Source: an uncultured Clostridium sp.
Lineage (GTDB): Bacteria; Bacillota; Clostridia; Clostridiales; Clostridiaceae
Assembly: GCA_900539375.1 (NCBI GenBank)
Contig: UQBY01000001.1
Span: 124,001 to 188,000, forward strand
Reading direction: 5' to 3'
DNA length: 64,000 nt
Shown: positions 34,605-43,752 of the stretch, one piece after another
Numbering within the stretch: the stretch's first letter is position 1
Layout: every line of letters starts with the position of its first letter
Position numbers and translations under genes: made by a program
The notes under the pieces: model-generated
What the model was told of the DNA's origin: nothing
What the model saw: only the letters and a program-made list of their open reading frames with translations
The model's database searches: none

Positions 34605-35519
34605 ATGGAAGAAACTATACTTATAGTTCATAAAGAATCTGAAAATAAAAGAATTGATAAATATCTTTCAGAAGTTCTTAATGGAAAATCAAGGTCTTAT
34701 ATACAAGGATTAATTGAAAAAGAAAATATAAAAGTAAATAATAAAAATATAAAAAGTAATTATAAGCTTAAAGAAAATGATGAAATATTAATAAGTATGC
34801 CAGAAGCCATAGAATTAGAGGTTGTAGCAGAGGATATTCCTTTAGATATTCTTTATGAAGATAATGATGTTATAGTAATTAATAAACCTCAAGGTATGGT
34901 TGTTCATCCAGCACCAGGAAACTATACAAAGACATTAGTAAATGCTCTTTTATATCATTGCAAGGACCTTTCTACAATAAATGGAGTTATAAGACCTGGA
35001 ATAGTACATAGAATAGACAAAGATACTACAGGAGTCTTAGTTGTAGCTAAAAATGATAAAGCACATAATTTTTTATCAAGTCAACTTCAAAATCATTCCA
35101 TGAAAAGAGAATATATAGCTCTTGTAGAGGGAAGACTAAAAGAAGATACAGGAACAATAAATAAACCTATAGGAAGAAATAAAAGAGATAGACTAAAAAT
35201 GGGAATTGTAGATGATGGGAAAAGAGCAGTAACTCATTATGAAGTTTTAGAACGTTATAAAAATACTACTCTTATAAAATGTGTATTAGAAACAGGAAGA
35301 ACTCATCAAATAAGAGTACATATGGCATCTATTGGTCATCCTTTAGTTGGAGATGAAGTATATGGGTTTAAAAAGCAAAGATTTAAATTAAAAGGGCAAG
35401 TGCTTCATGCTAAAACCTTAGGATTTATTCATCCAAAAACAAAGGAGTATATGGAATTTACAACAGACCTTCCTAAATATTACAATGACCTTATAGAAAA
35501 GCTTAGAAAGGAAGTTTAA
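34605..35519 (+). CDS. RluD/RluA-family pseudouridine synthase
   Basis: A 304-residue RNA-modifying enzyme. An N-terminal S4 RNA-binding domain (about 12-75) precedes the catalytic domain with the motif HRIDKDTTG (catalytic Asp) near 140 and the TGRTHQIRVHM segment. It isomerises uridines in 23S rRNA in the cytoplasm. AAAGGAG precedes the ATG. In many Firmicutes lspA, rluD (ylyB) and pyrR are consecutive; here rluD and pyrR are together but lspA is missing from the upstream side. Confidence 0.92.
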   Translation: MEETILIVHKESENKRIDKYLSEVLNGKSRSYIQGLIEKENIKVNNKNIKSNYKLKENDEILISMPEAIELEVVAEDIPLDILYEDNDVIVINKPQGMVVHPAPGNYTKTLVNALLYHCKDLSTINGVIRPGIVHRIDKDTTGVLVVAKNDKAHNFLSSQLQNHSMKREYIALVEGRLKEDTGTINKPIGRNKRDRLKMGIVDDGKRAVTHYEVLERYKNTTLIKCVLETGRTHQIRVHMASIGHPLVGDEVYGFKKQRFKLKGQVLHAKTLGFIHPKTKEYMEFTTDLPKYYNDLIEKLRKEV

Positions 35520-35543
35520 CTAATTTTAGTGGAGGAAAATATT

Positions 35544-36077
35544 ATGAATTTAAAGGCAAGTTTACTTGATGATAAGGCTATAAAAAGAAGTCTTATAAGA
35601 ATTTCACATGAAATAATAGAAAGAAATAAAGGAGCAACAGATTTAATCTTAGTTGGAATAAAAAGTAGAGGTTATCCTCTTGCAGAGCGTATATCAAAGG
35701 AAATATTTAAAATAGAAGGAGTTAAAGTTCCTGTAGGTTCTGTTGATATAACTGCATATAGAGATGATATTGAAAATTCCTTTGAAAATATAGAAGTTAA
35801 AAGTATAAATTTAGATGTGGATTTTAAAGGAAGAACAGTAATATTAGTAGATGATGTTTTATATACCTGTAGAACTGTTAGAGCAGCAATAGATGCTATA
35901 ATGGATGAAGGAAGACCTAAGGCAATTCAACTTGCTGTTCTTATAGATAGAGGTCATAAAGAACTTCCTATAAGAGCAGATTATGTTGGTAAAAATATTC
36001 CTACTTCAAGAAATGAGAAAATTGCAGTAAGTATTATGGAAATAGATAATGAAGATAGTGTGAAAATATATAGTTAA
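35544..36077 (+). CDS. pyrR: Bifunctional pyr operon regulator / uracil phosphoribosyltransferase
   Basis: A 177-residue type I phosphoribosyltransferase. The PRPP motif ILVDDVLYTCRTVRAA lies near residues 95-110, and the basic RNA-binding residues of PyrR (KRSLIRISHEI; RDDIEN) are present. PyrR binds the anti-antiterminator of pyr mRNA with UMP and attenuates transcription. The ATG at 35,544 is 7 bases after GGAGG; a GTG five codons earlier overlaps the site. No pyr biosynthetic genes or PyrR-binding leader are seen in the window, so its targets are elsewhere. Confidence 0.93.
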   Translation: MNLKASLLDDKAIKRSLIRISHEIIERNKGATDLILVGIKSRGYPLAERISKEIFKIEGVKVPVGSVDITAYRDDIENSFENIEVKSINLDVDFKGRTVILVDDVLYTCRTVRAAIDAIMDEGRPKAIQLAVLIDRGHKELPIRADYVGKNIPTSRNEKIAVSIMEIDNEDSVKIYS

Positions 36078-36094
36078 GTTTAAAGGAGAGATTT

Positions 36095-37264
36095 ATGGAA
36101 TATAATTTAATTGCTACAACTACCTTTGGTTTAGAAGGTATAACAGCAAAAGAGTTAAGAGCCTTAGGCTATGAAGATGTTAAAACTGAAACTAGTAAAG
36201 TTTCTTTTACTGGTGATGAAATGGATATTGCAATATCTAATATACATTTAAGAACAGCAGATAGAATATTAATAAAAATGGCAGAATTTGAAGCAAGAAC
36301 CTTTGAAGAACTTTTCCAAGGAACAAAAAAGGTAGATTGGAGTAAAATAATTCCAATTAATGGAGTTATGCATGTAGTTGGAAAGTCAGTAAAATCAACT
36401 CTTCATAGTGTTCCAGACTGTCAATCTATTGTAAAGAAAGCAATAGTAACAAGTATGAGTGAAGCTTATGGAATAAAAACTTTTAAAGAAAATGGACCTG
36501 TTTATAGAATAGAAGTAGCTATTTTAAAAGATAAAGTTACATTAACTATAGATACCTCTGGAAGTGGTCTTCATAAGAGAGGATATAGAGAAAACTCAGG
36601 AGCAGCACCACTGAAAGAAACCTTAGCAGCTAGTATGGTTCTTTTATCAAGATGGCAAGAAAACTATGAGCTTATAGACCCTTTTTGTGGTTCAGGAACA
36701 ATACTTATAGAAGCTGCTATGATAATGTTAAATATAGCACCTGGTATTAATAAAACCTTTGCTTGCGAAGCTTGGCCAACTATTCCAGATTATATATTTA
36801 AGCAAGTAAGAGAAGGGGCTAAAAGAGCAATAAAGCATAAAGATATAAAACTTATAGGATATGATATTGATACTTGGGTTTTAAGAACAGCTTTAGATAA
36901 TGCTTACAAAGCAGGGGTACAAGATTATATAGAATTTCAAAAAAGAGACTTTAAAGACTTTTCAACCTCAAAAGAATATGGTTTTATAATAACAAACCCT
37001 CCTTATGGAGAAAGACTTAGTGATAAAAAAGAAGTTGAAAAACTTTATAAAATATTTGGTGAATATAAAGAAAAATATAAAAATTGGGAGTTTAACATAG
37101 TAACTTCCTATGAAAACTTTGAAACACCTTTTGGAAGAAAAGCTTCAAAAAATAGAAAGCTTTATAATGGAAAACTAAAATGCTATATGTATCAATATTT
37201 TGACAACCCTCTTATAAAAGGACAAGGGGATACAGTAATTCAAGAAATGATTAGAAACTCTTAA
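36095..37264 (+). CDS. THUMP-domain 23S rRNA (guanine-N2)-methyltransferase, RlmL N-terminal type (YpsC-like)
   Basis: A 389-residue class I SAM methyltransferase. An N-terminal THUMP/ferredoxin-like RNA-binding region (about 1-160) is followed by the Rossmann domain with SAM motif DPFCGSGTILIEAA and catalytic IITNPPYGERL, which marks N2-guanine methylation. It matches the first half of enterobacterial RlmKL, as in Bacillus YpsC. AAAGGAG precedes the ATG. It ends the rluD-pyrR transcript before a strong hairpin. Confidence 0.88.
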   Translation: MEYNLIATTTFGLEGITAKELRALGYEDVKTETSKVSFTGDEMDIAISNIHLRTADRILIKMAEFEARTFEELFQGTKKVDWSKIIPINGVMHVVGKSVKSTLHSVPDCQSIVKKAIVTSMSEAYGIKTFKENGPVYRIEVAILKDKVTLTIDTSGSGLHKRGYRENSGAAPLKETLAASMVLLSRWQENYELIDPFCGSGTILIEAAMIMLNIAPGINKTFACEAWPTIPDYIFKQVREGAKRAIKHKDIKLIGYDIDTWVLRTALDNAYKAGVQDYIEFQKRDFKDFSTSKEYGFIITNPPYGERLSDKKEVEKLYKIFGEYKEKYKNWEFNIVTSYENFETPFGRKASKNRKLYNGKLKCYMYQYFDNPLIKGQGDTVIQEMIRNS

Positions 37265-37295
37265 AAAGAGTAAATTGACGCAGAAAAAAATAGAG

Positions 37296-37358
37296 GTTGT
37301 TGCATAAATAAATAACAATACTAAATAGTGTTTTATTTATGCAACAACTTCATTTTTT
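37296..37358 (+). terminator. Terminator hairpin; related to the element at 4,443
   Basis: Perfect 17-base arms GTTGTTGCATAAATAAA (37,296-37,312) and complement (37,332-37,348), then TTCATTTTTT. The arm and loop resemble the left half of the hairpin at 4,443-4,560. Confidence 0.8.
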
Positions 37359-37383
37359 AATATTAAATATGCTAATTAAAATC

Positions 37384-37456
37384 TTAGGTTCATTATTTTA
37401 TGAAGTAGCCACTTAGAGCCTGCCTAATGGAGCAGCTGAATAACATAATTACCTAA
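37384..37456. repeat. Copy 2 of the dispersed TAGGTTCATTAT hairpin repeat, expanded loop
   Basis: The left arm TTAGGTTCATTAT, followed by the same TTTATGAAG loop start as copy 1, begins at 37,384. The right side ends AACATAATTACCTAA at 37,456. About 30 additional bases sit in the loop, including an AGCCTGC/GCAGCT minor stem. The right arm has diverged, so the stem is imperfect. Confidence 0.6.
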
Positions 37457-37490
37457 AAATTTTTATATTTTGTATTAAACAGGAAGTTAT

Positions 37491-39209
37491 TTATATCTTT
37501 TTAATATCTAATGTATTAAAGTCTTTTGGGTCAACATAAATTGTGTTGTTTGTGTGATAAATTACCATTCCAGGTTTTGCTCCATTAGGCTTTTTTAAGT
37601 TTTTAACTAGGGTATAATCTACAGGAATTTTAGAACCATTTTTCCCCTTACTATAAAAGGCAGCTATAATAGCAGCTTGTTCTAAGGTTTCATCATCAAC
37701 TTCAGTGGCTTTTATTATTACATGAGAGCCTGGAATATTTTTTGTATGAAGCCATAAGTCAAATTTATTTGCAAACTTTAATGAAAGATAATCATTTTGA
37801 AGATTGTTTTTCCCAACATAAATATCATAGCCTTTAGAGGTTACAAAATGAAGAGGCTTTCCTTCTTTTTGTTTTTTACCTCCCTTTTCTTTTTTAAAGC
37901 GTATATAGCCAGTTTCAACTAATTCTCTTTTTATATCCTCAATTTCTTCATAAGAATCTACATTTATTATATTTGTTAAAACTGAATTTAAATATTCAAG
38001 TTCTTCATTGTTTTTTTCAAGCTGTTCAAAGGCCCATTCTTCAGATTTTTTTAGTTTATTATATTTTTTATAATACATTTGTACATTTTCAGATGGAGTT
38101 TTATTTTCGTCTAAAGAAATTTCTATATATTCCTCTTCATTAGTATTATAAAAATTTAAAACCTTTGTTTTTTTATCTCCCTTTTTCAAAGTATAAATAT
38201 AAGAAGTAAGTAAATCTCCCTTTATTTTATAACTTTCTTTTTTCTTACCTTCTTTAATATTTTCATTTAATATTTTAGCCTTTTTATTACATCTTTCAAT
38301 ATTTGTATGAATAAGCTTTTGAAGGTTAGCTGTTCTATTTGAAATTCTATCTTGCTTATCTTTTTATTTAAAAAAATCATCAAGCATTTTTGAAGGAGAA
38401 GAAAATTCTATAATATTTTCTTTATTATCACTAAGCTTATGAGAATAAAAATCCTTATATAAACCATCATCATTTTTATAAATTCCATAATAAGGGGAGG
38501 CATTTATAGAATTTATAAAATAATTAAATATTTCTTCCTCTTCTTTTATATTATTTTTTAAAGAATTTTCATATAATACCTTTGAAAAAGCTTTAGAAAC
38601 TCCTGTAAAAGTATTAAAAAAGAAATCTTTATCAAAAGAAAAATTATTTCCTTTTGTAAAATTAATAAATTCTTTCTTAGAAACAGTTAATGGGTTAAGC
38701 TTTTTTGAACTTGGAGGGAAAACATAACTAGCTCCAGGATATAAAACTCTATAGCTATTTATATTAGGAGTTATATGTTTTATAGACTCCATAATAATAT
38801 TATCTCTATTTCTTACTAAAGATATATTAGAGTGCCTTCCCATTATTTCTACAATTAATGAATATTCACTATCAAAGCCCATTTCGTCTTTAGCTTCTAT
38901 AGTAAAAATTACAATTCTATCTCCATCTTTTTGAGTAACTTCTTTAATTTTCCCATTTAATAAATACTTTCTTAAAACCATTAAAAACATAGGAGCCTTT
39001 AGTGGATTTTCCTTTTGTATTTCTGTAAAATGTAATCTTGGAAATTTAGAAGAAGCTGATATTAAAAGCTTATAATTTGTTCTATTTTTTCTAAAGGTCA
39101 AAATTATTTCATCCTTTTCAGGTTGATTAATTTTGTCAATTTTTGAATCTATAAGTATAGGATTTAAATCCTCTATTAGATTATGTAAAAAAATTCCGTC
39201 TAATGCCAT
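37491..39209 (-). pseudogene. rqcH: NFACT-family protein RqcH (fibronectin-binding-like), interrupted by an in-frame TAA
   Basis: Both halves lie in one frame. The 5' part encodes 281 residues (MALDGIFLHNLIEDLNPIL to MLDDFFK), stops at TAA (38,366-38,364), and continues KDKQDRISNRTANLQKLIH through the coiled coil to the DUF814/NFACT-R domain (LHTKNIPGSHVII). The whole would be about 572 residues, normal for RqcH, which adds alanine tails to stalled nascent chains on 50S subunits. One substitution (for example AAA or GAA to TAA) explains the break. The C-terminal half has a possible TTG restart at 38,189. Either a true null, a split gene or a sequencing error. Confidence 0.88.
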
Positions 39210-39364
39210 AATATAATCATCCTTTCAATGTAATATCTTTAGTATAACATTAATTTAAATAGATTACATCTTTATTACAGCTATTGTATTTAAAAAAATT
39301 AAAGAGTATGATTATAACAAGAGTAAATTTTCTCTAAGAATTTGGTATTTATGAGGGAGAATAA

Positions 39365-40417
39365 ATGAAATTTAATAGAATAAGGAATTTAGTTATGGTA
39401 TCTTTTTTAGTATGTTCATTTTCTCTTATTTCATGTAGTGATAAAGAAGTAAATATAAAAGAAAATGTAGAAGGAATAAAATTAAATAAAGGTGCTGTAG
39501 TTGAAAATATAGATAATACATATAAAAATCTTAATTTAAATGAAGGAACATATGAAAAAGTTAAGGAAAATAAAGTAATAGTTTTTTATGATTATATAAA
39601 TAACAATTATATATTTAAAGAAGATGGAAAGTTTAAAGCTTTTTTTTCTGGAAAAGAAATAGAATTAAATTCTTTAGATGGAAGTGAAGAAGGATTTAAA
39701 TTATCTCCTAAAGGAAATTATTTATTATTTTTTAAAAACAAACCTATAGAAGGTACAGAGGATATAATGAGTTATAGCCCTCATTTAATATCTTTAAAGG
39801 ATGGAAAAGATATTAAGCTTAAAAATTCTGCAACTATAAATGGGACTTGTATAGATTGGCTTAGTGAAGATGAACTTATTTATTATGGAGTTGGAAAAGA
39901 TAGTGATAATAATATAACTAATGGATTATTTAAATATAATGTAAAAGAAGAAAAAGATGAAGAAATAAATGCCCTTACAGAAGGAATTATACAATTTTTA
40001 AAAAGCACTGATGATGGAGTTGTTTTTTTAGAAGAAAAGTTAGATAATTCAAAGGACTTAAAGCTTCTTGATACTACAAATAACTTAGAAATAACCCTTT
40101 CAGACAGTTTAGATACAATTTATGATGTGGTAAAAACTAATGAGCGTTATTATGTCTTAGGAAGTTTTAAAGGAGATAGTCTTTCTTTATATGAAGTAAC
40201 AAAGGAGGGTGAATATCATAGACTTATTTATGATTTTCCTTCAGTTATAAAAAAGGAAAAAGGGTTAAGTGTAGATGAAAGTGGAAATGTTTTAGTTATT
40301 GGAGTTAATAATTCAGAAAATAATATTGAATGTGTATATATTTGTTCTGAAGATGGCTCTATAAGTAAAGCTATGGGAACTTCAAAACAAGATTGTGAAT
40401 ATATTTTTGTTGAATAA
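39365..40417 (+). CDS. Lipoprotein of unknown function
   Basis: A 350-residue secreted lipoprotein. The signal peptide ends with lipobox LISC and lipid-modified Cys at residue 24. The mature part has repeated short beta-strand-rich segments (for example NYIFKEDGKFKAFF; KGNYLLFFKNKP; DWLSEDELIYYG), suggesting a beta-propeller-like fold similar to TolB/DPP-type repeats, but no named domain was recognised. GAGGGAG precedes the ATG. It is monocistronic, between the divergent rqcH gene and the spoIIIA operon. Confidence 0.75.
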   Translation: MKFNRIRNLVMVSFLVCSFSLISCSDKEVNIKENVEGIKLNKGAVVENIDNTYKNLNLNEGTYEKVKENKVIVFYDYINNNYIFKEDGKFKAFFSGKEIELNSLDGSEEGFKLSPKGNYLLFFKNKPIEGTEDIMSYSPHLISLKDGKDIKLKNSATINGTCIDWLSEDELIYYGVGKDSDNNITNGLFKYNVKEEKDEEINALTEGIIQFLKSTDDGVVFLEEKLDNSKDLKLLDTTNNLEITLSDSLDTIYDVVKTNERYYVLGSFKGDSLSLYEVTKEGEYHRLIYDFPSVIKKEKGLSVDESGNVLVIGVNNSENNIECVYICSEDGSISKAMGTSKQDCEYIFVE

Positions 40418-40434
40418 AAAAATAAGCATAAATT

Positions 40435-40468
40435 AAAGCCATATTTGAAAGAGTATGGCTTTTTTTAT
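40435..40468 (+). terminator. Terminator of the lipoprotein gene
   Basis: AAAGCCATA (40,435-40,443) / TATGGCTTT (40,454-40,462) followed by a T run. It separates the lipoprotein gene from spoIIIAA. Confidence 0.85.
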
Positions 40469-40559
40469 TTCCTTAACATATTTTTTTAAAGTTAATGTAA
40501 TAATTGTTAGGTTTTAAAAATAGTAATTAAGTAAAGAAATAAAGAGGAAGGGATTTTTT

Positions 40560-41462
40560 TTGAAGGAAGATTTTTTTAATATATTTCCTGAAAAGATAAG
40601 AAATATTATAAATATTTATATTAAAGAGAAGAAAATAGAGGAAATAAGGGTAGGGATAAAAAAACCTTTAATATTAATGTTAAATAATAAAGAAATTTTA
40701 ACTTCTTATATTATAGATGAAGAAGATTTTAAATATATTATTCAAAGAATTTCAAATTTCTCTTTATATGCCTATGAAGAAGAAATAAGGGAAGGTTTTA
40801 TAACTATTAAGGGTGGTCATAGAGTAGGGCTTGCTGGGGAATGTGTAATGGAAAATAATAAAATAAAAACTATAAGAAATATTTCTTCTCTTAATATAAG
40901 AATATCTAAAGAGATAATAGGTGCATCTAAAAATATTATGAAGTTTATACTTAAAGATAATAAAGTAAATAATACATTAATAATATCTCCTCCAAAGTGT
41001 GGAAAAACAACTCTTTTAAGGGATATTTCAAGAAATATTTCAAATATGGGAAAAAGAGTAGCTATTATAGATGAAAGAAGTGAAATTGCAGGATGCTATA
41101 AAGGTATTCCTCAAATGGATGTTGGAATAAGAAGTGATGTATTAGATAATTGTCTTAAAAGTAGGGGAATAATAATGGCAATAAGAAGCCTTGCACCAGA
41201 GGTTATTATATGTGATGAAATTGGTTCAAAGGAAGATATAAATTCTTTAGTAATGGCTTTTAATTCTGGAGTTTCTGTAATTTCAACTCTTCATGGCTTT
41301 GATATTTGGGATTTGTTTTATAGGAAGGTATTTAAAGATATTTTAGATAATAAAATATTAGATTTAGTTATTGTACTTTCTAATAAAAATAAACAGGGAG
41401 AAATAAAAGGTATTTATAAAATGGAAAAGGAGGGTGAAGAAAAATTTTTAAAATTACTTTAG
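40560..41462 (+). CDS. spoIIIAA: Stage III sporulation protein AA (secretion-type ATPase)
   Basis: A 300-residue ATPase related to type II/IV secretion ATPases. Walker A is SPPKCGKT (143-150) and Walker B lies in EVIICDEIGS. It powers the SpoIIIA-SpoIIQ channel connecting mother cell and forespore after engulfment begins. The start is TTG at 40,560 after a GAGGAAGGG site. The frame ends 19 bases inside spoIIIAB. In Bacillus the operon is driven by sigma-E; I could not identify a convincing sigma-E promoter here. Confidence 0.95.
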   Translation: MKEDFFNIFPEKIRNIINIYIKEKKIEEIRVGIKKPLILMLNNKEILTSYIIDEEDFKYIIQRISNFSLYAYEEEIREGFITIKGGHRVGLAGECVMENNKIKTIRNISSLNIRISKEIIGASKNIMKFILKDNKVNNTLIISPPKCGKTTLLRDISRNISNMGKRVAIIDERSEIAGCYKGIPQMDVGIRSDVLDNCLKSRGIIMAIRSLAPEVIICDEIGSKEDINSLVMAFNSGVSVISTLHGFDIWDLFYRKVFKDILDNKILDLVIVLSNKNKQGEIKGIYKMEKEGEEKFLKLL

Positions 41463-41953
41463 GTATTATCTTATTTTTATTTTCATATTTTATTGGATAT
41501 TTTTATGGAGAAAGTTTTAAAAAAAGATATTTACAATTAAAAGAAGTAAATAAAGGAATAATTTTTCTTCAAAATGAAATAATATTTAATACAACACCCC
41601 TTCCAGAAGCTTTTTTAAATGTAGGAGAAAAAATAAACTCCCCTTTTAAAGAAGTAGTGTTAAAAGGAGTTAAAAATTTATCTAGTGAAGGGTTATATAC
41701 TAGTTTTAAAAAAGCTTATTCAGAAAGAGAAGAGGAATTTTATTTTTATAAAGAAGATAAACATATTTTAGAGGACTTTTTTAAATCCCTTGGAGGCAGT
41801 TATAGTTATGGTCAAGAAAAGGTATTTAATTTAGCTTTAGAAAATTTAAAGATAAATTTAAAAGAGGCATTAGAATTATCAAAAGTAAATACTAAAATGT
41901 ATAGATGTTTAGGGTTAAGCATTGGAGCAATGTTATTAATCTTTATTATTTAG
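41444..41953 (+). CDS. spoIIIAB: Stage III sporulation protein AB, probable ATT start
   Basis: A 169-residue membrane protein whose length and layout match SpoIIIAB: an N-terminal helix (FKITLGIILFLFSYFIGYFYG), a helical cytoplasmic region and a C-terminal helix (LGLSIGAMLLIFII). The reading frame has a TGA at 41,435-41,437 and no ATG/GTG/TTG before the first helix. The first codon at proper distance (9 bases) from GGAGGG (41,429-41,434) is ATT at 41,444. The first ATG, at 41,657, would remove the membrane anchor and 71 residues. It overlaps spoIIIAA by 19 bases. Confidence 0.88.
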   Translation: MFKITLGIILFLFSYFIGYFYGESFKKRYLQLKEVNKGIIFLQNEIIFNTTPLPEAFLNVGEKINSPFKEVVLKGVKNLSSEGLYTSFKKAYSEREEEFYFYKEDKHILEDFFKSLGGSYSYGQEKVFNLALENLKINLKEALELSKVNTKMYRCLGLSIGAMLLIFII

Positions 41954-41963
41954 GAGGAATTAA

Positions 41964-42161
41964 ATGCTTGATATAACTATACTTTTTAAAATTGGAGGAG
42001 CTGGAATAATACTTGTTATTTTAGATAAGGTTTTAACAAGCAGTGGAAAAAGTGAAATAGCAGCAATAACTAATATAGCAGGAATTGTTATTATTTTAAT
42101 TATGGTTATTTCATTAATAAGTCAGCTTTTTTCTACTGTAAAAACAATGTTTATGTTTTAG
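41964..42161 (+). CDS. spoIIIAC: Stage III sporulation protein AC
   Basis: A 65-residue integral membrane protein with two helices, the usual size. It forms part of the inner membrane platform of the SpoIIIA channel together with AD. AGGAGG precedes the ATG. The internal VLDKVLTSSGKSEIAAI segment is a characteristic conserved loop. spoIIIAD follows after 15 bases. Confidence 0.94.
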   Translation: MLDITILFKIGGAGIILVILDKVLTSSGKSEIAAITNIAGIVIILIMVISLISQLFSTVKTMFMF

Positions 42162-42176
42162 GTGATGAATATATAT

Positions 42177-42560
42177 ATGGATATATTAAAGATAATTAGT
42201 TTTATACTTATTTCACTTTTTCTTTATCTTTTATTTAAAGATAAAAGAAGTGATTTAGCTGTTTTAATTCTTCTTGTTTCAGGAGTTATGGTATTTATTT
42301 ATTCAATAGGGCAAATAAATGAAATAATAACCTTTTTAAAAAATATAGCAGAAAAAGCTGAAATTGATGGATTATATTTAGGTGTTATATTAAAAATAAT
42401 AGGCATTGCTTATATTTCCTCTTTTTGTAGTGAAATATGTAAAGATTCAGGGGCTAGTAGCCTTGCTTCTAAAGTAGAGCTTTCAGGAAAACTATTTATA
42501 CTTATTTTAGCAATACCAATTCTTATGGCAGTATTAAATTCTATACTTGAAATATTATAG
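42177..42560 (+). CDS. spoIIIAD: Stage III sporulation protein AD
   Basis: A 127-residue membrane protein with about four helices, homologous to AC in its first half. I use the ATG at 42,177 (MDILKIISFILI), which matches the family N-terminus and lies about 11 bases after AGGTGA. The GTG at 42,162 and ATG at 42,165 overlap that site. It ends 9 bases before spoIIIAE. It acts in the mother-cell membrane with AC, AE, AF, AG and AH. Confidence 0.92.
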   Translation: MDILKIISFILISLFLYLLFKDKRSDLAVLILLVSGVMVFIYSIGQINEIITFLKNIAEKAEIDGLYLGVILKIIGIAYISSFCSEICKDSGASSLASKVELSGKLFILILAIPILMAVLNSILEIL

Positions 42561-42569
42561 AGGAAATTT

Positions 42570-43748
42570 ATGAAAAAGATTTGGATTTTATTAATTTTTA
42601 TATTTTTTTTAAGTGCTTTAAATTGCAGGGCAGATGAAGTATTAACAGAAGATAAAATAATAGAAGAATACAGTCAAGATGAAAGTATAAATAGCAATTT
42701 AAATAGCCTATATACTTACATAGATAATATGAAGACTGATATAGAGCTTATTAATGATTTAAATCCAGTAGAATATATAAAAAGTTATATAAAAAATGGA
42801 GAAGGAAATATTTCTTTTTCTCTTATTTTAAAATCAGTAGTATCTCTTATTTTTAAAGAGGTAAAAACAGTTTTAAAATTATCTCTTTCAATTATTGTAA
42901 TTGCAATATTATGTTCTCTTTTAAAAAATATTCAAGATGCTTTATCTTCAGATAGCATATCAAATATTGCATTTTATGCTTGTTATTTAGTTTTGATTTT
43001 AATTCTTTCAAAAAGTTTTTTAGTATCTATTTCTATAGCAAAAGAAGCCATTTATGGAATATCAGATTTTATGAATGGAATTTTGCCAATTCTTGTTTCT
43101 ATAATTGCTTTAAGTGGAGGGGCTATGGAGGTAGCAACTTTAGACCCTATAATTCTTGTGGCAGTTTTAATAATTCCTAAAATATATGTAAATATTATAA
43201 TTCCCCTTATATTAATTTCCTTTGTATTAGAGTTTGCAAATAATTTATCAGAAGAGCATAAAATAAATAATTTATGTAAAACCATAAAACAAATTACCCT
43301 TTGGCTTCAAGGCATAATAATTACTATATTTATTGCCACATTAACTATAAGAGGAATTACTTCAAGTACTATAGATGCAGTAACTTTAAAAACCACAAAA
43401 TTTGCAATAGATAATTTTATTCCTATTGTAGGAAAGGCTTTTTCTGATGCTATAAGTTCTGTAGTTGGGTATTCTCTTATTATAAAAAATGCCATAAGCA
43501 GTATGGGACTTTTAATATTAGTTCTTATTATACTTTATCCAATAATAAAAATTGTACTAATTTCATTTATATATAAAATGTCAGCAGCTTTAACAGAGCC
43601 AATAAGTGATAAAAGAATAACCTCTTCAATTGAAGGGGCAGGAAATGCTATGGTTCTTCTTTTATCTTGTATTTTAAGTGTAAGTTTAATGTTTTTTGTA
43701 TTATTTGCCATAATAGCTTCTGCTGGAAAATTTATAGTGGGAGGATAA
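42570..43748 (+). CDS. spoIIIAE: Stage III sporulation protein AE
   Basis: A 392-residue polytopic membrane protein: a cleavable-type N-terminal hydrophobic segment (IWILLIFIFFLSALNC), a short extracytoplasmic region and about seven helices with the conserved FMNGILPILVSIIALSGG motif. It resembles permeases and is the largest membrane part of the SpoIIIA channel. GAGGAAA precedes the ATG. The 4-base gap to spoIIIAF indicates coupled translation. Confidence 0.94.
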   Translation: MKKIWILLIFIFFLSALNCRADEVLTEDKIIEEYSQDESINSNLNSLYTYIDNMKTDIELINDLNPVEYIKSYIKNGEGNISFSLILKSVVSLIFKEVKTVLKLSLSIIVIAILCSLLKNIQDALSSDSISNIAFYACYLVLILILSKSFLVSISIAKEAIYGISDFMNGILPILVSIIALSGGAMEVATLDPIILVAVLIIPKIYVNIIIPLILISFVLEFANNLSEEHKINNLCKTIKQITLWLQGIIITIFIATLTIRGITSSTIDAVTLKTTKFAIDNFIPIVGKAFSDAISSVVGYSLIIKNAISSMGLLILVLIILYPIIKIVLISFIYKMSAALTEPISDKRITSSIEGAGNAMVLLLSCILSVSLMFFVLFAIIASAGKFIVGG

Positions 43749-43752
43749 GAAA

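Noticed and set aside
37296..37348. Inverted repeat as ends of an IS6-like insertion sequence or MITE
   Set aside because: The GTTGTTGCA ends recall such termini, but there is no transposase, no target duplication and the arms are only 19 bases apart; a terminator is sufficient.
37384..37456. CRISPR-like or riboswitch structure
   Set aside because: Single unit without regular repeats or spacers, not placed before a plus-strand gene; it matches the dispersed hairpin family instead.
38364..38366. Recoded stop (selenocysteine or pyrrolysine) in rqcH
   Set aside because: The codon is TAA, whereas selenocysteine uses TGA and pyrrolysine TAG. The position is a variable linker in homologues.
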